A stretch of 64,000 nucleotides of DNA from Macrotis lagotis (Eukaryota > Chordata > Mammalia > Peramelemorphia > Peramelidae), in NCBI RefSeq assembly GCF_037893015.1, contig NC_133659.1, forward strand, positions 11,487,885 through 11,551,884, given 5' to 3'. Positions 1-12,700 of the stretch are shown here, piece after piece. The notes under the pieces are model-generated. The model worked only from the letters and a program-made list of their open reading frames with translations, was not told where the DNA came from and made no database searches. The stretch's first letter is position 1. Every line of letters starts with the position of its first letter. A program made the translations under genes and the position numbers.

Positions 1-589
1 ATTTTCATGTTTGACGGAGCTGCAGTTCATCTTGTCGTAGAGGAAATCTTGGACAGATTATGTTCCGTAACTAGTCTGTTCCCTCTGTGTTTCACCCAGT
101 TGCTTAAGTCTCCCAAAACTACTTCGGATCCACCTACAAGCTCCTACTTGCATTTCCTTGGGCCATTCCTTGGTCTCTCTTTAGCACCCCCTAATTCCTC
201 CCTTATACCTTTCCTAGAAATGCACACCAGACCCTGCTCCCCATATATACACTAACTTTATCCCTACTGGTTGCTGATTTAGCCCCGTTGCAACACGCGA
301 GGCTATTCTAGCGTTCCCTCTTTTCTTTATTCTCTACTTTGGGCTGTTTCCTCTGCTACTGTGCTGGCTGCTATTATTGTCCAATCCTCTATTACCTCCT
401 TACCTCAACAGGATAAACCTTTTCTCTTCCTAAAAATTAAGACAAAACAAAAAACTATCTTCCGCAATGATTATCAATCAGAAATCGAATAGTGGAAAAC
501 TCACCAGGCAATTGGTCCTTCTAGATAAAACGGGGGGAGACATAAAGGTGAGGGAGAAGACACTGGATTAGATCTCCTGAAAAGCTCAC
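1..589. other. IL23R intron 7 (partial), unclassified
   Basis: Everything left of 590 is the start of intron 7 in transcript sense. The stretch 1-480 is T/C-rich with scattered CpGs; I see no exon, no SINE and no recognisable repeat. A short A-then-G run sits at 526-538. Confidence 0.5.
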
Positions 590-746
590 CAGCTTCTGGG
601 GTTGTGTAGGAAAAGGGCACACTCCACTCCTGCCTGTACCTTCTTCCCATCTGTCGGCATCGAGCTTGAAACACATATGTGGTACTGGGTTCCAGATTGT
701 ACTCTATGTATTGCACTGATGTTAGATTGACTTCTAGTTCTTTAAC
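590..746 (-). CDS. IL23R: IL23R exon 7: second half of fibronectin-III domain 2, with variant WSXWS box
   Basis: The acceptor aatttcag ends at 747 and the donor gtgagc starts at 589. The exon is 157 nt, phase 0 in and phase 1 out, and encodes residues 269-320. Leu-Glu-Pro-x-x-x-Tyr-Val-Phe-Gln-x-Arg-Cys matches human. The WSXWS position (621-635) reads Arg-Gln-Glu-Trp-Ser; human has Trp-Gln-Pro-Trp-Ser. The first Trp is replaced by an AGG codon, one base from TGG. The exon ends after Thr-Pro-Glu, just before the juxtamembrane exons. Sequon NLT is present. Confidence 0.95.
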
Positions 747-3700
747 CTGAAATTGAGAAATAGAGGCAGATTTAGGCTTAGGAAAAGCTTCCCGGCAAAG
801 CCATTCAAAGGTAGAATGAGCTGCCTGGGAGATAACAGGTTTCCCTCACCGCCATGTGGAGTAGAAGAGTTTCTCATGGAAAGTTGTCTCTTGTGCAGAA
901 ACTCATAGAGAGCTGGGAAATTCATTAATTTTTTTATTTGCTTAAGGCAATGGGGTTAAGTGACTTGCCCAAGGTCACACAAGCTAGGCAAGGTGGCTGA
1001 GGTCAAATTTGGACTCAAGTCCTCCTGATTCTAGGGCCAGTGCTCTATCCACTGTGCCACCTAGCTGCCCCACTGTGCCACCTAGCTGTCCCAAATTCAT
1101 TAATTTTTAAAAGCCCTATCAATCTAATCACCAATTTGATTTATTAAGAGCAGTGTACTAGGGGAAAGTAAGCCTGCCCTCAGCGAGCTTACAGCCCAAG
1201 GAAGGAGGCAACTTGCATAGAAATAACTACAAAAAGACACAGAGATGAGTTACAAAACAACCTTAAAGAGGGGAGACCAGGAAAGGTGGGATTTGAGCTG
1301 AGTCCCTGGAAGATGAAAGGGCAGTGAGGACCATGGAGAACACTCTAGGCACTGGAGACAAGATGAAGAAATAGGTTAAGAAAAACTCCCAGGGACAGGA
1401 AAGTACAGAATAGACGATGCATAATTAGGCTTCAAACTTTCAATGTTAAAAAAAGAAAATGCTTTTCAATTGTACACACACAGTGTTCACTAGACTGTTC
1501 ACCACCGAGGGGAGGAGGGCGGGAAGAGAGGGTGGAAGGAAATGATGTAAACAATAAATATGGATGTGGATGAGTGCTGAAAAACTTTCATAATGAGTAA
1601 TTGGAAAAATAAAATATCAATCAAAAATTTAAAATCCAAAATGTTTTCCACACTGAACTTTGCAACAATAAGAATAACAAATAAATAATAGGATAATCAT
1701 GATAATAATCGCTAGCCCATAGAGAGAGCTTTAAAGTTTGCAAGGAACTTTTCACATGGTATCTCCTTTGATCCTTACAACAAACCGTTTGAAATAGGTC
1801 ATATTATTATGCCCATTTTACAGATGAGGAAACTGAGGTTTAAAGGTTAATTGACTTGCCCAAGGCTACCCAAAGTGGTAGGATCTTCCTCTAAGGACAG
1901 TAGCAAGGGGATATTCTCCGCACTATAAAACCACCTAACTGGAAAGATAAGCCGATACAAAGGTGGGAAATGGGAAGTGAGAGTCAGAATTTGAAGGCAA
2001 GTCTCTGCTCTTGCTAATTATACAGAAATGTTCAACTGCATCCTATTTGGGACAGAACAGATGAGATATCTGTTTCCAGCTGTTCCTTGGGCCACCAGCC
2101 CTGACTAGGAAAATGAATCTTTCCACCTACTAGGAATGAGCTATAATAATGTTTGTCCTTCATTTTTGAAGAAGACCATGACATCAGGGAGGTGATGCCA
2201 TAAAAAGCACATGAATTGGATGGAGTGAGGGGGGCTGTGCTAAGTCACCGGTCTCACTGTCTCTTCCAGAACCCTCTGGGTCAGTGGCCAGATAGGAATG
2301 AGGACACCTGGAGATGCCCCGGATGTGAGGCCATCAGGGTTAAGGGACTTGCCCAAGGTCACACAACCAGGATGTGGCAAGTGTCTGAGGCTGGATTCTA
2401 ATTCCCCTCCTCCTGAATCCAAGGCCAGTGCTCTATCCACTGTACCACCTAGCTGCCCTTATGAATGAGTTATAGATGAAAATTAAATTTCTTGTGGAAT
2501 TTAAAATTGCTCATTTTTATAGTAAGTGCTTGACTTTTTTTTCTTTCTTCATAATGTCCAGATACTATGAAAAGTCTGAGAGGGAGTGTGGTGTATAGGC
2601 TAGAGATCTGGCCTCAGAGGCGGGAGTCCTGCCTCCGCCTCCTGGTCAATGTGATGCCGGTCATGTCATCTGACTTTCAGGGACCTAGGCAACCCTCTAA
2701 ATATTAGTTTGAAAGAAGGTGCTAAACTGCAAGGATGAAAGGAATTCCTTCCTCCAGAAAGTTCCCTAAGTCAGTGAAATCCCAAGTCCAGTCCCTATCC
2801 TTATGAAAGGCAAATAGAATGAATCCTGGAAGTGAAGGAAAAAAAGTCAGTACTAAAGACCAAAGGGGAATTGGGAAAATGTGGCTGAAGATGCCAGAGA
2901 AAGCAACTGAAACTTCCCAAGGTGCCTCTCTGGGAAGCAAGTTTGACTGTGATGTTGGGAAGATAACTCAGCTGCCTGGATCAATAGGATGGAGATAGGA
3001 ACCATCAGGGTCACCTGGAAGATGCAGCCACATTGGCTCTAGTGATTTCTCGAGAAATCCACAGGGAGATGGAGAAGTTGGGGACAAGATCAAGAGAAGT
3101 TCAGCCAAGCATTAACCGAATGGAATGGGTAGCGATGGGAGTGGGGGGGGGCTCATAAGCTATTCCCCCTCTCCCTACAGTGAGGACTGGTTGGTTTTTG
3201 AACCAGTTATTTTATTCTAAGAAAACACATTAAGTAGAAGTATATTTTATACGACTCCAACATACATAATTGTTACCATATTTCTCGCCTCCTCAATGGC
3301 TGGGGGGGAGGGAGGGAGAGAATCTGAAATTTTTAAAAACCAAATGATAAAAGTAAATAAAGAAAATATATGATAATAGCTAACATTTTAATGATTTCAA
3401 TACCCTTTGTAAATGTTTTCTGTTCCTCACAATTGTCTGAGAGGTCAGTACTATGGTCATTACCATGCTATTTTACAGAAAAGAAAACAGACATTGTTCC
3501 ATGATCCAAACTGCAAGTCTGGGAAGCTCATAGATTATGGGCAACTCAGCTTTCTTAATCTTCTGTCTTAGATGATCTCCCATTTATTCTACAGAAATCT
3601 TATTTGTACGCAGGCATTTGTCTCTCTCGTTTGACTGAGAGCTCCTTGAGGGCTAGTTTTCTTTGAATTAGTAGTGTCTGGCACCTAATAGGTGCTTAAT

Positions 3701-6700
3701 GAATACTTGTGACTTGGTGATTTAATCTGCTTGCTAAAGTGTAATTCTTCCCACCTTTTCTAGAGCAAGTACCTAATTTTATTGTTTCATGATTCCCTCC
3801 ATTCCCCCGTTGTCTTTATGTTACAATTATTGGTCTGACATGATTCTAACCTGTTCAGTCAATGAACACATTTTAAATATCAGACATTATTTTGTTTGTG
3901 TATTTGGGATCCCAGCACCTAGCTGATTTGTGACTCTTGTCGATGAGCCAACTCAACTTGGCCACCCCAGGATACTAGACTCTGCCTTATCAAGCCCTGG
4001 CTAGAAACTCAGAAGGACACAGAGGCCTAATTTCACTAAAAGTACCAAACTGGATGCCGCCCCCCTCAGATTTTGGGGCACAAGAAAGTAAATGGCCAAT
4101 TAAAGACTGGGCTGGAGGCAGAGGTCATGGAGGCAAATGGTCATTGACTTTGGAATTGGAACACTTGGCTTCAAATCCCATCTTTTACTTGTAACTAATA
4201 TGAGACTGTGTCATATGATTGACACCAGAGGGCTTCAGGTTGCTCATGTGTAAAAATAAGGGAATTCAATTCGATTCTACAAGCATTTCTCATATGCCCA
4301 ATTTGTGGTAGGCATTAGGGATGCAAAAAATGGAATATTTCTTGCCCTCAGGGAACTTATGTACATTCTCCTGGAGGGAAATAGCATATATATTGATAAA
4401 TATATAGAAAATGAGTCAGAGTCATATCAGAAGGAAATGAGAGTTCTGACTATAGGAGGCAGGACTTGAGCCCACTCTGGCAAGGAGAAAGGAATTCCAA
4501 GAAGGGGAGATAAGGCGGGAGAGAATCCCAAGAATGGGGAAGAATCTGTGCAAAGATAGGAGAGGAGAAGGCCAGAGGTGAATAAAGAGAAGTAATCATC
4601 CAGTTTGACTGGAGCCTATTTTGTAGGTGTGGGGAAGCCCCAGATGTGCCCCTATCTGGGAAAGATGGGTTAAAGTCAGGAAGATTTATGAAGGACCCAC
4701 TATGTATCAAGTGCTACAAAGAACTGAGCACATCCCCTATCTAAAATGCAGGGTGTCCCCAAGAGTGGCAAGGAAGGAAGCCATAGAGGGAAGGACTTTC
4801 AATGCCAGAGCAAGAAACTTGTGTTTGACTTAGTAGTAATAAGGAGCCCATGAACCCTCTTAAGGAGAGGAGAGATTATACTTCTGCCATCCTTCAGCAG
4901 CCTGAAGATGATGTTTGTCCTTTAGTTTTGAAGAAGACCACAACATGAGGGAGTTGATGCTGTGACAAGCAAGTGAACTGGATTTGAGTGATGGGGTGGT
5001 GCGCTGTCACCAGACTCACTTTCCCCTCCAGAGCCATCTGGGTCCAGTGGCCAGACATGAATCAGAACATCTGGAGATGGTCCTGGATGGGAGCCAATCA
5101 GGGTTAAAGGACTTGCCCAAGGTCACATAGTAAGCATCAAGTATCTGAGGCATCCAAGACCCTTTTCCTAGGCAGTCTGTGTGAGAGGTGTTCAGAGGCT
5201 AGGGCTGTGGCAATGTGAGTGGCAAAGAAGGTGATGGGGGAGAGATATTTTGGGGTAAAATCAACAAGACTTGGAAATTGATTGGAGATGGAGGAAACTG
5301 AGGATAACTTGGAAGCTGTGGAGTTTAAGAGAAGGACCAGCCCATCAACAGATATGGGGAAGTGAGCAAGAGGGGTGGGGAACAGGAGATCCATTGTGGA
5401 CACAGACCTCGCCAATTAGACATTTTTCAACTCCTCTCTCATTCAGTTCTTCATTTGAAAGTGTTGCCACCTGCAGCACCCATGATCCACCTTTCTCTAT
5501 TGTCCTTTGGTGACCACCCTCACTTCTAAGTCTTCAGGGATGTAAAAGTCTTGTCAATAATTGAGTGCCACTGCAGCAGAGGGTGACCTAAGATTTCAAA
5601 ATGCTATGAAATCTCCAAGAATCGTGGGTAAAGTTCAAAATCCTTTAAAGGACTCCCGAATTATGACTGCATTCATCAATGTAGGGAATTCTCACTATTC
5701 TCTTTTTGCGATTTATAGTCTCAAAGAATTGGGAATTAAATATCAATAATTAGCATTATTTTAAACCTTGTTTTAGTTTTTTTTCCAAGGCAATGGGGTT
5801 AAGTGACTTTTGCCCAAGGCCACACAGCTAGGTAATTATTAAGCATCTGAAGCTGGATTTGAACTCAGGTCTTCCTGACTCCAGGGCCAGTGCTCTATTC
5901 ACTGCACCACCTAGTTGCCCCTTTTGAACTTCTAATGTCATAATTTACTTAACGTATGTTATATCTCATTTGATTCTCACAATGGGAACTATTGTGCTCA
6001 TTTTACAGATGAGGAAATGAAGGTAGGTAGAGGTTAAGTGACTTGCACAAGGTCATACAGCCAGTGTGACTCTGGGGTGGGATTTGAACTCGGGGCTTCC
6101 TGACTTTAGGGCAAACACCTTAACAACCCAGTTGCCACAAAGTCACTTTGCCAGACACAATTTTGCTGAGGTGAGCTTTCTATTTACTCTGCTCCTTTCA
6201 GGAGCTTAATAAATGTTTGTTGAATGAATGAATGATTAAATGATCTCTCCTAAGGTCATTTTAAGAATGGAATTTAAAAAAAGACTTTTGCTAACAGAGG
6301 ATAATATTGATTTCAACCAATAGGCCAGAATCAAACTTCAGAATTTGATATTAGAACCTTATTATCAAAGTGTGTGCATTTGTATACATAGAACAGGAGT
6401 TGGGGGCCCTCAGTTCTAGTCCTGATGTCATCATTAATTCACTGTGTGATCTGAGATTAGTCTTGTCATTTCGTGGAACCCGGGGATTTCTTATCTGTAA
6501 AAGAAGGTCAGAGATGGACGACCTCAAGGTCCCCTGGAACACCATCTAGCTAAGATGAAGACCTTTCTCCACTTCTCATAAGCCTAGACTCCAGAAAGGT
6601 TCTCAGCACCACTAGGTGGAGATGGAGCACAAGAAAGCCTTCAAATGCTGCTGGATCTAGAGAATGAAAATAACCGGAATCTCCCCAAACATCAAACATC

Positions 6701-9700
6701 AAAAAATCTAATGAGTTTCCTGGACCTTGACTCTAAGATCCTTCCAGAGCTAAATCTTAGGATCCTATGATTTTAAGGGCACACATTTTTTTTTTACCCA
6801 TAAAAGGGATCACTATAGAAATTGGGAACCATCCTACATCTGACTACAAATCTATTAGTGGTACAGAATAAAAAGTAACTGAGATGGAGACTGAGCTCCT
6901 TGGATGGGGGAATCCCACAGTTTTGCTATCACGAATCTGTTGGTGGTCAGTCATTTCAGTTACGTCTGACTCTCCATGACCCCATGTGGGACTTTCTCGG
7001 CAGAGATACTGGAGAGGTTGGCCATTTCCTTCTCCGGTTCATTTTGCAGATGAGGACACTGAGGCAAACAGGGTAAAGTGACTTGCCCAGGGCCACACGG
7101 CTAGTAAGTATCTGAGGCTGGATTTGAACTCAGGAAGATGAGGCTCCCTAACTCCAAAGTACCAAGGCACCCCTAGCTAGGGCACACCATAAGTTCAGTA
7201 CAGCTTTAGCTCAGCCTTCTTTGCATCCTTTAGATAGAGTGTATATGGTGATCCTCTGTTTCACTAAAGAAAGATGAATTTCCACTTCTGTGCTCTTTAT
7301 TGAGTCAGAGCTGTGACTTTACCAGTCCCAATGTCGATCTTTCATCTTCTTTACAGCCTAGAGTCTTAGACGTTAATGACTCAGCCTGGGTCCCACAGAT
7401 GATTATGTGTCTCTGGTGGGATTCGAACGCGGGGCTTCCAGATTCCAAGCCAAGAACCCTAATCATTTCACACTGTTTCTTTGATGATAACTGCCTTGAT
7501 TATACACATTTGGAAATGTCTAACTCTGTTTACCAGGACATTTGAATTGTTCCTCGATTATTGTGGAGGAAGAGAAGTCTACAGTCAATAAAACTAAAAA
7601 AATCTGTTTCTTTGGTAATCAGAGTTTTAATTAAGGTGTTGTGTTTGGAACTTTGCTTCAAAATTCTGAATTTAAATGGTGGCAAATTTAGAGACTCATT
7701 TTCTTGAGTTCAAATCTAGACTTAGATATTTACTATATGACCCTGGGAAAGTCACATTGTTGACCTCAGTTTCCTCAATTGCAAAATGAGTAGGAGAAGG
7801 AAATGGCAAACCACACCAGTATCTTTGCCAGGAAAACCCCACAAATGGGGTCACAAAGAGTCCGACTTGACTCAAATGACACACAACAGCAACAACTCGG
7901 GATCTAAAGGGCAAAAATAATGAGTGGAAAGAAGCAGGCACATGGACGTATCTCTCCCTCACCCTTCCCTGAGCTGGGATGAACTTTGGTCTGGGTTCCC
8001 AACCCGGTTACAAATGTTCCATGTCCTAACCAGAGGCTTACATCCCAGGCTTTCTCTTTCCCCGCCATACAAGGATGTCTGCCCTCCAAAACTGGGAACT
8101 CATTTCATGATAATCACCCTGGAGTAGTTTGACATGGTGCAAAAAATTCCAAGTTATATTCAATTTGAATTATCTCCTAATTCAGAGGAGGTTATTGTGG
8201 TTATTCCAAATCAATGAAAATTTAATTGAACCTTTAAAAAGGAATCATAATATGAAGAGACTCTCCTTGTGGCTCTGATAGTGCTATATAAATACCAACT
8301 GCTATTATTCTCTCATCTGTAAAATGGGATTAATAAATACCTTTAGTATTTCCTTTATCTGGGAGGTTTGGTTTTGGGTTTTTTTTTGCAAGGCAATGGG
8401 GTTTAGTGGCTTGCCCAAGGTCACACAGCTAGGTAACTATTGAGTGTCTGAGGCTGGATTTGAACTCAGGTCCTCCTGACTCCAGAGTCAGTGCTCTCTT
8501 CACTGCACCACCTAGCTGCCCCCTATCTGGGAGGTTTTAATGAAATATTGTGCCTTTGTAAATCTCAGGGCATTATTTAAAAGCCAGTTATTCTTAGACC
8601 TCCAAATGGAGTGAGGCTGTAGGGAGAGATGGACATTGGGCTTGAAGCCACCATGAATGGATCCAGGATGTTCTGATTTCAAGAAAAGAAATCCCACTTG
8701 GAACAAAATTTTGCTAAAGGAATAAATCCTTTGTTTCAGGAAGTACCCTCTGCTCATCTACACTCTCCCATAAACATTCTTCATTTTGACACTGGCTACA
8801 TGGGAACAAAGTCAGAAAATTTTCAAAGATTCCCTGAAGGCCACAAAGACCCAGCCAGAAGCCAGACAGGAACATAGAGACACAGCCAGGTTTCTCCCCT
8901 GTGGCCAACTTACGGATAAAACTTCATTGCGAATGAGTGGTATGGACATAAAACTAACTGAACTTATTCTGAGATCAGAGTATCATTGAGAGAGAACTCA
9001 GAGAGAGACCTTTCCAATGCAAAATTTCAATTTTTCTGGCATTAAATACTTTATACATTATACATGAGCTTCATCATTGGGCACTAGAAGGGCTCAGGGC
9101 CTGGGGTTTAGAGGCAGAAAGATCCAGAGCCAACTCCCACCCTTTATTCTTTCTCATTCACTTTGTGATAATCTTGTCACTAAAGCTTTGGACCTCAGTT
9201 TCCTCATCCATAAACCATCTCTATTACTTTATTGGTGTTGCTGTGAAGCTCAAATGTACATCATAGAAGTAAAGAGTTTTACATACCATTTCCAATTTTT
9301 AAAATTTGTTTTATATTTTTCCCTTTTCCATTTTACACTCATTCTTCTTTCACAATATGATTAATATGGAAACATATTTAACATAGTTCTACATATAATC
9401 TATATAGATTACTCTGTCTAGGGGAATGGGAAAGGAAGGGAGAAAAATATGGAAATCAAACCCTTAACTAAAAAAAGATTGCTGAAAACTAAGCTTACAT
9501 GTAGTTGGAAAAATAAATAAATTTAGTTTTTAATAAAAGAAGTAAAGTGTTTTGTAATCTTTAAAGCAGGGGGAAGAGCCTCAGTCTGGGGAGGGGGCAA
9601 TGAACTTAGGAAAATTTCTTTTGGATAATTGCATTTTAATATAAATAGTTTCCTTTGTAATCCTGTGTTTTATATGATACATTTAAAAATATTATCCTGT

Positions 9701-12700
9701 GAAGAGATCCATAGGATACACCAGGATGTCAAAGTAGGGGGTGGAGAGTGGGGGTGGAACATGGTCAAAAAAAGTTGCACTAGCTTTAAAGCATTATGTA
9801 AAAGTCTATTATTATTATTATTATTATTATCATCTTTATTATTACCACAGGTGCTGAGTCTTCCATCTTGGGATCTTCCTTACACAGGGAGACTTAGAGA
9901 CCCTGTAGCATGATGGAAGGGAGCACAGGAACTTTACTCAGAGAACCTGATTTTGTTACCACTCCTGTGACCATTGGGCAAATCATTTCAAAAAGTCTGT
10001 TTCTTCAGCTGTCAAGGGAGAAGACTGAACTGAAATGGTCTTTTCCAAGTCTAATTTGATGAGCCTTCCAGCTTATGAGCTCATCAATAAATTGAATGGA
10101 GGTTGGACTAAATGACCTTCAAGATCCTTGCCAAGGGGTGATTCTCTACTGAGGAGTTATTGACTCTGGAACATGTTGAGCATCACTGAACACTGTGGCA
10201 AGAGAATGTCAGTGGGTGCTCCTGGTGCTCGCCTAATAGAAATTCTTAGAACAGAATTCACCTCTTCCACCAAGAAGTTTTGTCCTTTGGGCCTTTCTGG
10301 TAGGCGAGTGAAGCCTTTGGGTCTTTTGTTGGACTAAAAATTTTAAATATATGTAATAAAATGCATTGAATTATATAGGAAATCAATGGAATGGAAACAA
10401 ATCATTTTTTGTCCTATTCAGAGTCCCCTTGGGGGTCTGTGGACCTGGGTTTAAGAACCCCAAATTGAAATAACCATCATGCCAGGACTACCTTCAGTGG
10501 ATCTGCTTTCTCTAAATTGATAAAATACTAAAGGAAAACCAGTTTAACTTACATTCCAAGATGGCCCTGTGGCTGCCTTGGATCTCATCTCACAGAATAC
10601 TCTATCCATCGACGTTTGGATTTTCCAGTGAATAACAGTTGTGGGCACTGATGTATTTAGATCCTCAGCTCTTGTAATGACTGGGAGGGTAGGAATCACT
10701 GGAAAATAAAACAATAATAGGCATAGTTTAGGCTCAACCTGAAAAGGGGGGCATAGGAATTAATGGGAAAAATAGCCACCCCCCCAAGCCCCCATTTAGT
10801 AGGCATTTATTATGTGTAAGCAATGAGGGTGCAAATAAAGACAAAACCAGTGTCTGCCATCAGGAAACTGACATTCTAGAAACCAAGTACAAGCCAGAAA
10901 GGGAGTCCTAGGGATGGTGACTGGAACCAGAGGGGAATAGGTGGCCAAACCAGAAGGGACTCGATGGATGCACCTTTTCCAGAAGTGATGTACCTGATTC
11001 AATTCTGTTTTCAGAAGTGGAAATCAAGAGAGGATGTATTTGAAGATGAAGTCTTAAACATTAATATCTCCTGTCCATCACTGTCAGGGCTACTGTGAGG
11101 GAGCCATGCGATAGTACATGGAATTTCTTTGCTCCCCTTAAACTCCTATCTGACAAGAATAATGATAATGAAAATAATAACCAACATTGCTATGTAAACT
11201 CCAAAGTTTACAAAGCCCTTTATTTATATATCTATATCCTATCCATAAATCATATATATATATATAATATATATATAGTTCTAGAATTCCATTGTTTTTA
11301 GTTCTGGCTTCAATACAACAAACTAAATTTTAAACTCATGGTCTAAATGAAGCCAGAGCATAAAAGGAAGTATCTGACTATTTGGATGTATAATTTCTAA
11401 CATCTTGTTGGGGAAGTAAATAAAGTAGTTGCTGGTGTGGACTTTATGATGTGTCCAATAGAAGCAAGCGATACAATTTCATGAAATATTTTATCTTCCC
11501 AATTTCAGTACTCAAGATGAATGTTTGCCAAAAGGCCACCATGAAAGTAATCCCAGTTTATAGGTCAACATCTCTTTCAGAGGATGAAGAGACAGAGAAA
11601 GATTGGGAGGAATTCCCTAAGAACCTCCAAATGGAATCAACTTATACCCAGTAACTTCAATGTGAAGGTGGATATAGGTGAGGACAACCAAGACATAGAT
11701 TGGAAAAATATAGTTTTTTAAAAAAAGAAAATTTAGTTCAGAGAGGATAAAGTCTCCACAAGCCTAACTTTAATAGAAAGCTTATGCTTCTACTTATTAA
11801 TGCATTCTCTCAGAAAACCGTCTGAAGACTCTGGACATGGAGAGCTCCAAATAACATCCATTAAATGAATTTGATTATGTTCTAATAGACAGGAATAGCT
11901 GATGAATGGTGTGGGAGACATTCCTGGATCAACTAAATGTCTATAGCTGGATCACCAACTTGTTAGAAGATTGAAATGAATAAAAAGAATAGAAATGAGA
12001 AAAAGCTACTATATATAATTTTTTTAAAAACTGGAAGTTTTAAAACAAACTTAAAACTTGAACTTAAAAAATAACTGACACAAATATAAAAAATGGAAGG
12101 AGGAAAAAGGACAATGAGATGAATCCTAACAATTTCATAACAAAATTTAACTAATATCCATCACTTGCTATATAATGGATGCTAAAGGAACCTAAAAAGC
12201 CACCTGGTGAGTAAACATGATTATTTGGCTGAGAGATATAATGACCAAGGGCAAGGTCAATTTAAAATACAAATGCATTTGTAAACTCTTATGTAGGAAG
12301 ATGGTGGAGGATTAAGCAGCAGCACTTCATGGAACCCAACCATGGAAGGAACAACTTCAGAGAAGTTTATAAAGAAACCCAATTAAGCCATTATCCTAAT
12401 GATATTTAAATATGAAACTCGAGGGAGCAAAAGAAACAAATGAGAGATGAAAATGATCTGCAAAATTTTTAAAAACAAATTCTTTGCATCATCAAGGACA
12501 GCACAGCCAGCACACTGCGCTCTAACCATCCAGTTTCATATATACTTATGGAGGAAGTGGAAAAGTCTTGAAGAAAAGAAAGATGAGAAAAAACAGTTGG
12601 ACTAGAGCAAGTGGGTCAATGAAAAGGACACAGAGGTGGAGTAAGAACTGGAGCTGAAACTGTTTCTGTCTCTGTCTGTCTGTCTGTCTGTCTCTCTCTT

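Noticed and set aside
1-545. Possible retroviral remnant with a polypurine-like A/G run at 526-538
   Set aside because: No recognisable LTR, primer site or domain; the run is short and degenerate. Left unassigned.
1-589. IL23R exon 8 (juxtamembrane) inside the window
   Set aside because: No minus-strand segment resembling that exon with proper splice sites was found; it probably lies further left.
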